A DNA stretch of 29,706 nucleotides. Origin: JAGXLP01 sp964649445. GTDB lineage: Bacteria > Bipolaricaulota > Bipolaricaulia > M55B111. Under the pieces are notes generated by a model that saw nothing but the letters and a program-made list of their open reading frames with translations, was not told where the DNA came from and made no database searches. Below are positions 1 to 7,327 of this stretch, piece by piece. Within the stretch, counting starts at the first letter, position 1; each line of letters begins with the position of its first letter. A program made the translations under genes and the position numbers. The stretch is from assembly GCA_964649445.1 (NCBI GenBank), contig CAZYPS010000018.1:1-29706 (forward strand), read 5' to 3'.

Positions 1-40
1 CTGGCCTTTTTCTTTTGCAAACCAAAGAACAGTATCAGGA

Positions 41-69
41 TTGAAAAATAACTTACAAACAACTACACT
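41..69 (+). promoter_or_regulatory. Predicted promoter of the HD-GYP gene
   Basis: TTGAAA at 41-46 (5 of 6 to the -35 consensus) is followed by a 17-bp spacer and TACACT at 64-69 (4 of 6 to the -10 consensus). Transcription would start near 76, leaving a leader of only about 9 bases before the ATG at 85. No Shine-Dalgarno sequence is visible there, so a very short or leaderless message is plausible. Confidence 0.45.
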
Positions 70-84
70 CCAATTACTACTATT

Positions 85-1611
85 ATGGAAACGCCTCATT
101 TTATCCACAAGAGTGAAGAATTCCTCGACCGGGTACAGAAGCATAACACCGATATAAGACTTCTCGCCCGCCATGATTCCCTCGAAATAATGAAGCAAAA
201 AATCGCCGAGGATTCTACTTTCTATCTGGATTCCGCCGAGGACTGGCAGGGATTTGAATTCGTCTACGTCATAAAGGGAACGCTGGAGTACACTAATCCG
301 GAGAAGCCGGTAGAGTTAGAACCCGGTGACTATATTGCCAGGAAAGATATACCTGAAGAATCGTGGTTTGCCACCAAAACCGACGTAACTCTGATCTACA
401 CCTCTTCCCAGCCCACTTTTCACCTGCTCAAGGAAGAAATTGAGGACTATCTTCAACTCGCCCGGGAAATCGAAGCTACTGAAGAGATGGACGGTCACTC
501 AAAACGGCTTGTCAGAATGAGTTATAAGGTCGGAAAAAGACTTGGGCTTTCTACTGACAGACTGGCAAACCTAAAATATGCCGCTTTCTTCCACGACGTA
601 GGAAAAGCGAAGGTTCCTGACGAGATTCTCGAGAAAGAAGGGAAACTTACCGAAGAAGAATGGGAGATAATGGAAAAGCACACCCTTTGGGGTCGAGAAA
701 TGTTAGAAAAATCCGAGCACCTTAGAGAAGCGGCGAAGATAGTCGAGCTAACTCACGAAAGGGTGGACGGTGAAGGCTACCCAAAGGGCCTCTCCGAGGC
801 GGAACTTCCACTGGAAGCGAAAATTGTCACAGTTGTTGACTCCTGGGACGCGATGCGAACTGACCGCCCCTATCGAGATGCCCTTTCCAAAGAGGAAGCA
901 ATAGCAGAACTAAAACGCAACAAGGGAAGCCAATTTGCTCCTAAGGTGGTCGACACTTTTCTTCAGGTTCTTCGTGATAATAAGAGAATCGACCCCGGTT
1001 TAGACAGAAGGGGCAGGTACAAGACAGAAGCCACACACCTTCGGAAAAGGGAAAAGATTTTTAATCTTAGTAAGGAAATGCTTTCTGCCGAGTCATCACA
1101 GGAAATAATGGCAAAAACATTGGAAGCAGCGTTAGAAACTACGCCTTTCCAGCGAGGATTAATATCGATCTTTGATGGTCTTATTGGTCAGGAAAACTCC
1201 GAAACAGTTCGGGTCAAAAAATACGACCATAAAGGGTTATCCGAAAACGAAAAAAAGCAACTGGAAGAAACTAATTTAGAAGAACTGAAAGTAAATGAAG
1301 AAAAGTTCGCCGAGAAATTCCAGTTAGGAAATTCCTACTACGTGCCCCACAAAGAGAGACAGGAAGAGTTCGAGCACGGAGGAAAGCTGGAAAGCGAACT
1401 CCACTCGGAGGAGACCCTCGATTGGCACCCTGACGACTCCCTCTACATCCCTATTTACAGAGAAGGAAATATAATCGGCCAGATAAGTGTCGATGACCCT
1501 GTAGACGGCCTGGTGCCAGATCCAGAAGACCTCCAGCCAATAGAAAACTTTGCCCTTCTTGCTTCGATGGCCCTAGAGAAACTGGCAGCAGAAGAAGCGA
1601 CCCATAAGTAA
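85..1611 (+). CDS. Cupin / HD-GYP / GAF signalling protein, probable cyclic-di-GMP phosphodiesterase
   Basis: The 508-residue protein has three parts. Residues about 45-112 look like a cupin barrel, with a G-x-L-E-Y strand and ELEPGDY. Residues about 136-298 are an HD-GYP domain: HD at 170-171 in FFHDVGKAKVP, H199, the HExxDGxGYP signature at 224-233, VVDSWDA around 252 and RPYR after it. Residues about 325-500 resemble a GAF domain, ending in GQISVDDP and a C-terminal helix. HD-GYP domains hydrolyse cyclic di-GMP, so the cupin and GAF parts probably sense small ligands. No membrane segment is seen, so the protein should be cytoplasmic. In most active HD-GYP proteins the signature starts with two histidines; here residue 223 is Thr, so metal binding may be altered. 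The gene stands alone, transcribed away from the left edge. Domain assignment is firm for HD-GYP and less so for the cupin and GAF. Confidence 0.85.
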   Translation: METPHFIHKSEEFLDRVQKHNTDIRLLARHDSLEIMKQKIAEDSTFYLDSAEDWQGFEFVYVIKGTLEYTNPEKPVELEPGDYIARKDIPEESWFATKTDVTLIYTSSQPTFHLLKEEIEDYLQLAREIEATEEMDGHSKRLVRMSYKVGKRLGLSTDRLANLKYAAFFHDVGKAKVPDEILEKEGKLTEEEWEIMEKHTLWGREMLEKSEHLREAAKIVELTHERVDGEGYPKGLSEAELPLEAKIVTVVDSWDAMRTDRPYRDALSKEEAIAELKRNKGSQFAPKVVDTFLQVLRDNKRIDPGLDRRGRYKTEATHLRKREKIFNLSKEMLSAESSQEIMAKTLEAALETTPFQRGLISIFDGLIGQENSETVRVKKYDHKGLSENEKKQLEETNLEELKVNEEKFAEKFQLGNSYYVPHKERQEEFEHGGKLESELHSEETLDWHPDDSLYIPIYREGNIIGQISVDDPVDGLVPDPEDLQPIENFALLASMALEKLAAEEATHK

Positions 1612-1981
1612 AGAAAAATTTGATCCTGCTACGGGTTGAAACTTCCGCCACCGGACAATCCCCGGATTACCTCCCTGCTCCGGACAAATTGTCTACGAAA
1701 AATTCAGTCCGGCACAGAAGTCATGCCGATCACAGTTAATAAGTAGAGGCTAGTTTTTAAGCCATGGACACCCGAGTATTTTAATTACGATAGGGGAAAA
1801 TTAAACAGGACATCTTAATACTCATTTCCCCTGCAGTAACGGGCCACAAGGGTTCCCTACCCTTTATTGGTTAGCTATAATAGCGGCCATGTGTCTTTGC
1901 CCGACCTGTTGTTAAAAAGTAAAAGTAGTTTTGGACTAACTTGCCGGTTACTTGCCGGTTTGGAACAACAACCCTATCAGA
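1612..1981. other. Intergenic region between convergent genes
   Basis: These 370 bases lie between the stop codons of the HD-GYP gene and the metal ATPase gene. I see no convincing gene. They contain an interrupted inverted repeat (GGGGAAA at 1793-1799 with TTTCCCC at 1825-1831, plus inner ATTAA/TTAAT) that could form a hairpin, but no T-run follows on either strand, so it is not a clear terminator. A TATAAT at 1876-1881 has no good -35 partner. An 11-bp tandem repeat is listed separately. Confidence 0.6.
1939..1960. repeat. 11-bp perfect tandem duplication
   Basis: ACTTGCCGGTT occurs twice in direct succession (1939-1949 and 1950-1960), 21 bp beyond the stop codon of the P-type ATPase gene. 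It may be a simple slippage duplication; no function is apparent. Confidence 0.7.
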
Positions 1982-4111
1982 TCAATCTCGTTCTATTCGG
2001 GACAAGCGAAGAGCGTTACCGGTTACGAGGAAGGTCGCTCCCATGTCCCCCACCAATACAGCGGTGACCAGGGTTACAAGACCGGGAATGACCCCAGCTC
2101 CAAGGGCAAATTTTAGAAACAGTGACAATCCAATGTTCTGCTTTATAGTCTTCTTTCCCCGGCGGGAAATATTTACCAGATAAGGAAGCCCACCCAGGTC
2201 GTCAGTCATCAACGCGATATCAGCCGTCTCCATCGCTACGTCCGTGCCCGCTGTACCCATGGCAATCCCTACGTCTGCTGCCGCCAGCGCCGGCCCGTCG
2301 TTTACCCCATCTCCAGCCATGGCGACTTTTCCGTTATCGTGGGCAAGTTCTTCAACTTTCTCTACCTTCTCTTCGGGTAACAATTCTGCATACCAGGTAT
2401 CTATCCCTGCTTGATCCGCTATTTCTCCTGCCGTCAGACTATCGTCACCGGTAAGCATTACGGGTTTAATCCCGTTATCCTTTAGCCAGGTAATCACTTT
2501 TCTCCCTTCTGGCTTCAATTCGTCACCAAACGCCAGAGCCCCCAGAGTTTCTCCGTCCTTGCCCAGATATACCAGAGTCTGACCCTGACTTTTGAGATCA
2601 TCTATCCCTTCCAAGTGATTCCTATCAAACAGTGCCGCTTTACCCAATCGATATAGTTCCCCATCCAGTTCTGCTTCGATTCCTTTACCCGGAATAGAAG
2701 TGAAGTCATCGATTTCAGTTAGTTCTATTTCGGTTTCGCGAGCCTTTTCTATCGTAGCCCGGGCCAGGTGATGTTCGCTACTTTTCTCCAGCGAGGCAGC
2801 AATTCGCAGAATCTCTTCTTCTTCATAATTAGTACCGGTTATCACACTTTTAAGCTCCAGATTACCCCTGGTAAGCGTGCCAGTCTTGTCGAGAGCTAGA
2901 ACATCGACGCCTCCCATCTCTTCCAGGTATCGGCCGCCCTTTATCAGCACACCATTCTTTGCCGCCGAAGTTATAGCTGAAACCACGGAAACGGGGGTAG
3001 AAATCACCAGAGCACAGGGACAGGCAATGACAAGCAAGGTAACCGCTCTGAGAAACCATAATTCGAAACCTCCGGAGAACAGAAAAGGGAAAATTCCGGC
3101 TACGACAACCGCTAGGCCCGTAACCACCGGAGTATAATAGCTGGCGAACCGATCCACGAACCTCGCTATCGGCGCCTTTTTTCTTTCCGCGTCCCTTACC
3201 AGTTTTATTATCTTCGCAATTGTCGAGTGCTCTGAATCACTTGTCGTCTTAACCTCCAGATACCCTTCCTTGTTTATCGTACCGGAGTAAACTTCGTCAC
3301 CTTCACCTTTTTCAATCGGAACCGACTCACCCGTGATTGGCGATTGATCGACGGACGAACTTCCCTCCAAAACTTCTCCATCGAGACCGATCTTTTCTCC
3401 GGGTCGCACCACGATTATCTCCCCTTCTTCTATCTCTTCTACGGGTAGAGTTATCTCGTCTCCGCCCCGCTTTACAGAAGCTTCGCGGGGAGATAGATCC
3501 ATCAATTCTTTAAGCGAGTTGCGAGCTCTTTCAGAAGCGTAGTCCTCGAGAATTTCCGCAAGTGGATACAAAAAAGCCAGGGTTGACGCTTCAAGCACCT
3601 CCCCAATCCCTACTGCCCCGATGATAGCCAGTGACATGAGGAAATCGATGTCTAAAGAGAAGGACTTTGCCGCCGCAAATCCTCTGCGGAGGACGAAATA
3701 CCCCCCTGAACCAGTCGCCAGGAGGAATAACAGGCGAGAGACTGAAATGGAGTAAAGGGTGGAGTTAACCAGGTACAGCGGTTCTGTGAAAAAATATACT
3801 AATAATCCTACTGCCAAGAGAACTCCGGCTAATCCGGTAAGTATAACTTCAGACTCTCTCCAGGATAGTCCGTCTTCTACGTCATCGTGAATTACATTAT
3901 AACCAATTTTCTTCACGCTCTGCTCGAGGCTTGATCGGTCTACGTCGAAGGGGTTGTAGGAGACCTGTAGCTTACCTCTTCCCGCGTCAACCGTTGCGTC
4001 CTCCACACCGTTGATTTTTGAGACGTTTTTCTCTATTTTTACGGCACAATCCGGGCAGTGAATCCTTTCGACCGATATTTCCTCGTTTACCGAATTATCT
4101 TTTTCCTTCAA
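1982..4111 (-). CDS. Heavy-metal translocating P1B-type ATPase, Zn/Cd/Pb exporter type
   Basis: The protein (709 residues from the TTG start chosen here) pumps divalent metal out of the cytoplasm using ATP. An N-terminal heavy-metal-associated domain carries C-P-D-C at about residues 19-22. The membrane core has the CPC ion-binding motif (ACPCALVIS), the TGES actuator loop, DKTGT with the phosphorylated Asp, MLTGDD and the GDGVNDGPAL hinge. FLKF and GDMGAT near the end supply the Lys and Asp seen in ZntA/CadA-type (P1B-2) pumps, which favours Zn2+/Cd2+/Pb2+ over copper. The usual SEHP nucleotide-binding motif reads SEHH. An upstream ATG at 4153 is in frame, but the TTG at 4111 has AGGAGGT five bases before it and leaves promoter and operator outside the coding region. 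The gene is divergent from an ArsR-type sensor that probably represses it. Confidence 0.93.
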   Translation of the reverse strand: MKEKDNSVNEEISVERIHCPDCAVKIEKNVSKINGVEDATVDAGRGKLQVSYNPFDVDRSSLEQSVKKIGYNVIHDDVEDGLSWRESEVILTGLAGVLLAVGLLVYFFTEPLYLVNSTLYSISVSRLLFLLATGSGGYFVLRRGFAAAKSFSLDIDFLMSLAIIGAVGIGEVLEASTLAFLYPLAEILEDYASERARNSLKELMDLSPREASVKRGGDEITLPVEEIEEGEIIVVRPGEKIGLDGEVLEGSSSVDQSPITGESVPIEKGEGDEVYSGTINKEGYLEVKTTSDSEHSTIAKIIKLVRDAERKKAPIARFVDRFASYYTPVVTGLAVVVAGIFPFLFSGGFELWFLRAVTLLVIACPCALVISTPVSVVSAITSAAKNGVLIKGGRYLEEMGGVDVLALDKTGTLTRGNLELKSVITGTNYEEEEILRIAASLEKSSEHHLARATIEKARETEIELTEIDDFTSIPGKGIEAELDGELYRLGKAALFDRNHLEGIDDLKSQGQTLVYLGKDGETLGALAFGDELKPEGRKVITWLKDNGIKPVMLTGDDSLTAGEIADQAGIDTWYAELLPEEKVEKVEELAHDNGKVAMAGDGVNDGPALAAADVGIAMGTAGTDVAMETADIALMTDDLGGLPYLVNISRRGKKTIKQNIGLSLFLKFALGAGVIPGLVTLVTAVLVGDMGATFLVTGNALRLSRIERD

Positions 4112-4114
4112 ATA

Positions 4115-4121
4115 AACCTCC
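4115..4121 (-). promoter_or_regulatory. Ribosome binding site that sets the ATPase TTG start
   Basis: AGGAGGT on the minus strand lies five bases before TTG at 4111-4109. It decides for the TTG rather than the in-frame ATG at 4153, which has no ribosome binding site at normal distance. Confidence 0.8.
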
Positions 4122-4124
4122 TGA

Positions 4125-4153
4125 TTGGCAAAAACATATTCAAGTTTTATCAT
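4125..4153 (+). promoter_or_regulatory. Predicted promoter of the ArsR-family gene
   Basis: TTGGCA at 4125-4130 (5 of 6) and TATCAT at 4148-4153 (5 of 6) are separated by exactly 17 bp. Transcription would start near 4160, about 48 bases before the ATG at 4208. The left half of the 9-bp inverted repeat lies inside this spacer. Confidence 0.6.
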
Positions 4154-4167
4154 ATAATAATATGTTT
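4132..4167. promoter_or_regulatory. Probable ArsR/SmtB operator, 9-bp perfect inverted repeat
   Basis: AAACATATT (4132-4140) and AATATGTTT (4159-4167) are perfect inverted repeats separated by 18 bp. They overlap the -10 region of the ATPase promoter and the spacer of the opposite promoter, so a bound dimer would block both. Known SmtB/CzrA operators are AT-rich imperfect 12-2-12 repeats; the wider spacing here is different, so the exact binding mode is inferred. Confidence 0.55.
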
Positions 4168-4185
4168 ACCGGTCCTCATTGTCAA
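4157..4185 (-). promoter_or_regulatory. Predicted promoter of the metal ATPase gene
   Basis: On the minus strand TTGACA (4185-4180, perfect -35) is followed by 17 bp and TATTAT (4162-4157, 5 of 6). The start point would be near 4150, giving a leader of about 39 bases to the TTG start at 4111. The right half of the inverted repeat overlaps the -10 box. Confidence 0.75.
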
Positions 4186-4207
4186 ACTCTCCCTGATTGA
4201 TTATCCT

Positions 4208-4585
4208 ATGGTTAGAATGAAAATTAATAATCAAGAAAAATTCTCCGACTTGCACTCGATCTCCGAGGAGGAGGCAAGGAACTTATTAAAAAGCCTTCCG
4301 GACCAGGAATCAATTGATTCCCAGTCGGAAATATTTCGCGCTCTGAGCGAACCTACAAGGGTTAAAATTCTATACCTGCTTTCCAACGAGGAGATGTGCG
4401 TCCACGATCTTACGGCCTTGATTGATTCTTCCCAGTCGTCCGTTTCCCATCATCTAAAAATATTGAAGTTGAATAACCTGGTAGAGGCTAGACGGGAAGG
4501 GAAAGCGGTTTATTATTCTATTTCAGATAGGCACGTGGCAGGGTTGTTTTCTCAGTGCCTGGAACACGTCGAGCACGAAGTTTGA
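4208..4585 (+). CDS. ArsR/SmtB-family metal-sensing repressor, CzrA-like zinc sensor
   Basis: The 125-residue protein is a winged-helix dimeric repressor that leaves DNA when it binds metal. The helix-turn-helix is seen in SSQSSVSHHLKILKLNNLV, followed by the wing with REGKAVYYS. The C-terminal helix has D-x-H, then H and H at +13 and +16 from the Asp (in DRHV...LEHVEH). This is the spacing of the alpha-5 zinc site of CzrA and SmtB, supporting Zn2+ or Co2+ sensing. A CVHDL stretch in the recognition-helix region retains only one Cys of the CxC seen in CadC-type Cd/Pb sensors. The reading frame is open further upstream, but the first part of that frame overlaps the ATPase gene and both promoters, so ATG 4208 (or 4217) is preferred; neither has a clear ribosome binding site. 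It is divergent from the exporter it probably controls. Confidence 0.9.
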   Translation: MVRMKINNQEKFSDLHSISEEEARNLLKSLPDQESIDSQSEIFRALSEPTRVKILYLLSNEEMCVHDLTALIDSSQSSVSHHLKILKLNNLVEARREGKAVYYSISDRHVAGLFSQCLEHVEHEV

Positions 4586-4793
4586 TACCGACCGGGTACA
4601 GGGACCAAGGCTGCTCTCGGGATATAAATTATTTTAGTAGGGAGGTTCCTGTGTTCCCGTTATTGCTCCCTGTCGCTTACCTGGCAACTGATCTAACCTT
4701 TTAATCTTGGACATAGAGGAGATCCCGGCAGCCAGTTAAGCGTCAGGGGGCAACTAAGTACCAGACAGATAAGTTCGTCGATGATGAAAAATA

Positions 4794-4821
4794 TAGACAA
4801 ACTTGATTCATACCATATAAT
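4794..4821 (+). promoter_or_regulatory. Predicted promoter of ldh
   Basis: TAGACA at 4794-4799 (5 of 6) is followed by 16 bp and a perfect TATAAT at 4816-4821. The start point would be near 4828, about 30 bases before the ATG at 4858, with GGGAGGA as ribosome binding site between. Confidence 0.65.
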
Positions 4822-4857
4822 CGTTATGGAGCGTTTTATTAAAAGGGAGGAGTTTGA

Positions 4858-5799
4858 ATGAAAAACAAAATTGCGATCGTAGGCGCGGGTTACGTTGGCT
4901 CTACTATTGCTTACGCGGTAATGAACCGGGGATTTGCATCCCGAATATCCTTAATCGATATCGACGAAGAAAAGGCTGCGGGAGAAGCAATGGACCTAAA
5001 CCACGGTGCAGCTTTCGTAAAACCAATAAAGGTAACCAGCGGTGATTACGAGGAGTGCGCTGACGCAGACGTAATTGTAATAACAGCGGGAAAAAATCAA
5101 AAACCGGGACAAACCAGGTTAGATCTGGTTAACGAAAACGCTAATATATTCAAGGATATAATTCCTCGAATAGAAAAGCACACTGATAATCCGATCATTC
5201 TGGTCGTCACCAATCCTGTGGATATCCTAACTTACGTTGCGGACGAGATAGCCGGATTCCCTGCCGGAAGGGTACTTGGCTCCGGTACAGTTCTTGACAC
5301 CTCCAGACTTAGGTACCTTATAGGCGATCACTGTGAGATCAATACATCAAACGTTCATGGTTACGTGATCGGCGAACACGGAGATAGAGAAGTAATTACC
5401 TGGAGCCTTACCAATTTCGGAGGTATCCCGTTCGATAAGTACTGCCAGATCTGCGACAGAGATTGTAATAAGGAGGGATTTAAAGAATCCATCGAAGAGA
5501 AGGTTAAGAATGCAGCTTACGAGGTAATAGATCGAAAAGGTGCAACCAACTACGCCGTTGGGCTGGCAGTGGCGGAAATCCTCGAGGCAATTCTCAGGAA
5601 CGAGCGGAAGATGCTCACAGTTACCAGTAGACTTAACGGACAATACGGTCTTAAAGATGTGGCTCTGGGCTTACCCAGTATTGTCGGGAGAAACGGAGCC
5701 GAAAAAGTTCTTACCCACGACCTTAACTCCCAGGAAGAAGAGAAGTTGATTGCCTCGGGAGAAGAGTTACGAGATATGGGGCACAAACTGGATCTGTAG
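4858..5799 (+). CDS. ldh: L-lactate dehydrogenase (NAD-dependent)
   Basis: The 313-residue enzyme would interconvert pyruvate and L-lactate with NADH in the cytoplasm, regenerating NAD+ in fermentation. The N-terminal Rossmann motif is GAGYVGST (residues 9-16). Residue 81 in N-Q-K-P-G-Q-T-R is Gln; in this superfamily Gln selects pyruvate (lactate dehydrogenase) whereas Arg selects oxaloacetate (malate dehydrogenase). R87 and the GEHGD motif with catalytic H174 are present, as is LGSGTVLDTSRLR. The length is normal. The gene appears monocistronic, with its own promoter and a ribosome binding site (GGGAGGA) a few bases before the ATG. Kinetic preference could still be broader than the residue suggests. 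Confidence 0.93.
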   Translation: MKNKIAIVGAGYVGSTIAYAVMNRGFASRISLIDIDEEKAAGEAMDLNHGAAFVKPIKVTSGDYEECADADVIVITAGKNQKPGQTRLDLVNENANIFKDIIPRIEKHTDNPIILVVTNPVDILTYVADEIAGFPAGRVLGSGTVLDTSRLRYLIGDHCEINTSNVHGYVIGEHGDREVITWSLTNFGGIPFDKYCQICDRDCNKEGFKESIEEKVKNAAYEVIDRKGATNYAVGLAVAEILEAILRNERKMLTVTSRLNGQYGLKDVALGLPSIVGRNGAEKVLTHDLNSQEEEKLIASGEELRDMGHKLDL

Positions 5800-5826
5800 A
5801 CCTGCAGAAGTTTAACGAAATAGGAT

Positions 5827-5838
5827 TAATAATTATTA
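5827..5838. repeat. 12-bp AT-rich perfect palindrome
   Basis: TAATAATTATTA is a perfect palindrome 28 bp after the ldh stop codon and about 30 bp beyond the stop codon of the small minus-strand gene. Its position between convergent genes makes a promoter role unlikely. No function can be assigned. Confidence 0.55.
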
Positions 5839-5866
5839 GTCTCCTCCTCAGTCGAAAAATGCTGGC

Positions 5867-6028
5867 CTAGCCCCCTTCCAACGGATGGGAAGACATCCAC
5901 TCCTTCCAGGTTTCTTTTACCAGAACTTCGTCATCATTACCTTTTTCATCATCGTTACCCATTGTCTTCCAGCCTCTTGGCATCGGTAGTGTTTCCCAGC
6001 ATTTCATTTGCTTTCTCTGTGCCTTCAT
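5867..6028 (-). CDS. Small hypothetical protein, 53 residues
   Basis: A short minus-strand gene runs from an ATG at 6028 to TAG at 5867. AAGGTGA, a good ribosome binding site, lies about eight bases before the ATG. The peptide is hydrophilic, starts with MKAQRKQMKC, contains four Trp and five Met, has an acidic middle (GNDDEKGNDDE) and ends HPLEGG. No membrane segment, signal peptide or recognisable domain is present; one Cys is at residue 10. It is convergent with ldh and divergent from the threonine aldolase gene. I do not recognise the family. Its support is the ribosome binding site, a non-random composition and a long gap that would otherwise be empty. Confidence 0.5.
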   Translation of the reverse strand: MKAQRKQMKCWETLPMPRGWKTMGNDDEKGNDDEVLVKETWKEWMSSHPLEGG

Positions 6029-6253
6029 TGTAGCTTCACCTTTTTAGTCATAGATGATATTAATCAAATTTTTAGTTGATCTCTATCAATTTAACATATG
6101 AGGTAAATCATTTCAAGCTTTTTCAGTATTTTTTGCTAATACCTGTAAATCGTGCACTGTAGTCAGTAAAAAATTTGGTAATTTTTCACTATACCGAACA
6201 CAGTTGTATATCTACCCGTTCTGGATTAGTCTTTTTAGCAGTATTTGGAATTG

Positions 6254-6260
6254 AGGTGAT
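6254..6260 (+). promoter_or_regulatory. Ribosome binding site that sets the ltaE TTG start
   Basis: AGGTGAT lies four bases before TTG at 6265. This start gives the MTQIDLRSDTVT beginning typical of threonine aldolases; the in-frame upstream extension from 6175 has no family support. Confidence 0.7.
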
Positions 6261-6264
6261 TCTT

Positions 6265-7299
6265 TTGACTCAGATTGACCTTCGAAGCGATACCGTAACG
6301 CGCCCGTCTCCTGAAATGCGCCAGAAGATGGCAGAGGCAGAGGTCGGCGACGACGTATATGCCGAGGATCCTACGGTTAATAAACTGCAGGATATGGCTG
6401 CTGAACTGCTGGGTTTCGAAGCGGGCTTATTCGTCCCTTCCGGCAGCATGGGGAATCAAGTCGCTATCTGGTCACACACTGATTCAGGCCAGGAAGTTAT
6501 TGTCGAGAAAAAAAGTCACGTCTATAACTACGAATTAGGCACGATGTCTTCCTTTTCCGGCGTAACACCGCGACCAATATTTTCTGAAGATGGTACTCTC
6601 TCAGTAGAAGAGATCGAAAAAGAAATCAATCCGGACAAGTATTACTTGCCGGAGACTGGATTAATAACATTGGAAAATACCCATAATAATCAAGGTGGAA
6701 AAGTCTATCCCCATGAGAAAATCCGCGAAGTTATCGATTTAGCAGATGAAATAGGGTTACCGGTTCACCTGGACGGGGCGAGATTGTTCAATGCATCAGT
6801 AGCTTCCGGAATGGAGCCGGACAGGATCGTAGACGGCTTTAATTCCGTTATGTTTTGTCTATCCAAAGGGCTTGGAGCACCCGTAGGATCGATGCTGGTC
6901 GGAAGCAAAGAGTTTATAGAAAAAGCACTAGTAGGCAGAAAGAGGTTCGGTGGAGGGATGAGGCAGGTTGGAATCCTCGCCGCAGCAGGTATTTACGCCC
7001 TTGAGAATAACGTCGAAAGGTTGGCTCAGGACCACGCAAACGCGGAAAAACTCTGGAATGAGCTAAAAGAGCTTGGGTTCGAGCTAAAACCCGAACCCGT
7101 AGAGACCAATATCTTTTTCGCGGATAGCGAAACCATAGGTGTCGATGCCAATGAACTTGCTGAACATCTAAAAGAGAAGGGCATCATTATAGGCCCACGG
7201 AGCAAATGGAAAATTAGGTTCGTAACTCACCTCGACGTAACCGAAGAAGACATCGAAAAAGTCGTGGAAGAAATCAAGGACTACCTGGCAGGCCAGTAA
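6265..7299 (+). CDS. ltaE: Low-specificity L-threonine aldolase
   Basis: The 344-residue protein is a pyridoxal-phosphate enzyme of fold type I that cleaves L-threonine or L-allo-threonine to glycine and acetaldehyde. It begins with IDLRSDTVTRPSPEM, the family hallmark, followed by VGDDVYAEDPTVN, the LENTHN segment, HLDGAR with the cofactor-contacting Asp, and CLSKGLGAPVGS with the Schiff-base lysine at about residue 201. The length matches the family. The start is TTG at 6265 behind AGGTGAT. It probably forms a two-gene unit with the DUF554 membrane protein 28 bp downstream. Together with the threonine synthase further right it suggests active threonine/glycine interconversion, but the two genes are far apart. 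Confidence 0.93.
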   Translation: MTQIDLRSDTVTRPSPEMRQKMAEAEVGDDVYAEDPTVNKLQDMAAELLGFEAGLFVPSGSMGNQVAIWSHTDSGQEVIVEKKSHVYNYELGTMSSFSGVTPRPIFSEDGTLSVEEIEKEINPDKYYLPETGLITLENTHNNQGGKVYPHEKIREVIDLADEIGLPVHLDGARLFNASVASGMEPDRIVDGFNSVMFCLSKGLGAPVGSMLVGSKEFIEKALVGRKRFGGGMRQVGILAAAGIYALENNVERLAQDHANAEKLWNELKELGFELKPEPVETNIFFADSETIGVDANELAEHLKEKGIIIGPRSKWKIRFVTHLDVTEEDIEKVVEEIKDYLAGQ

Positions 7300-7327
7300 A
7301 CCAAACACCCGAGGAGGACCAAACGAC

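Noticed and set aside
1889..1915. Eight-codon cysteine-rich frame MCLCPTCC shortly after a TATAAT
   Set aside because: No ribosome binding site and no credible -35; too short to separate from chance, despite lying next to a metal exporter gene.
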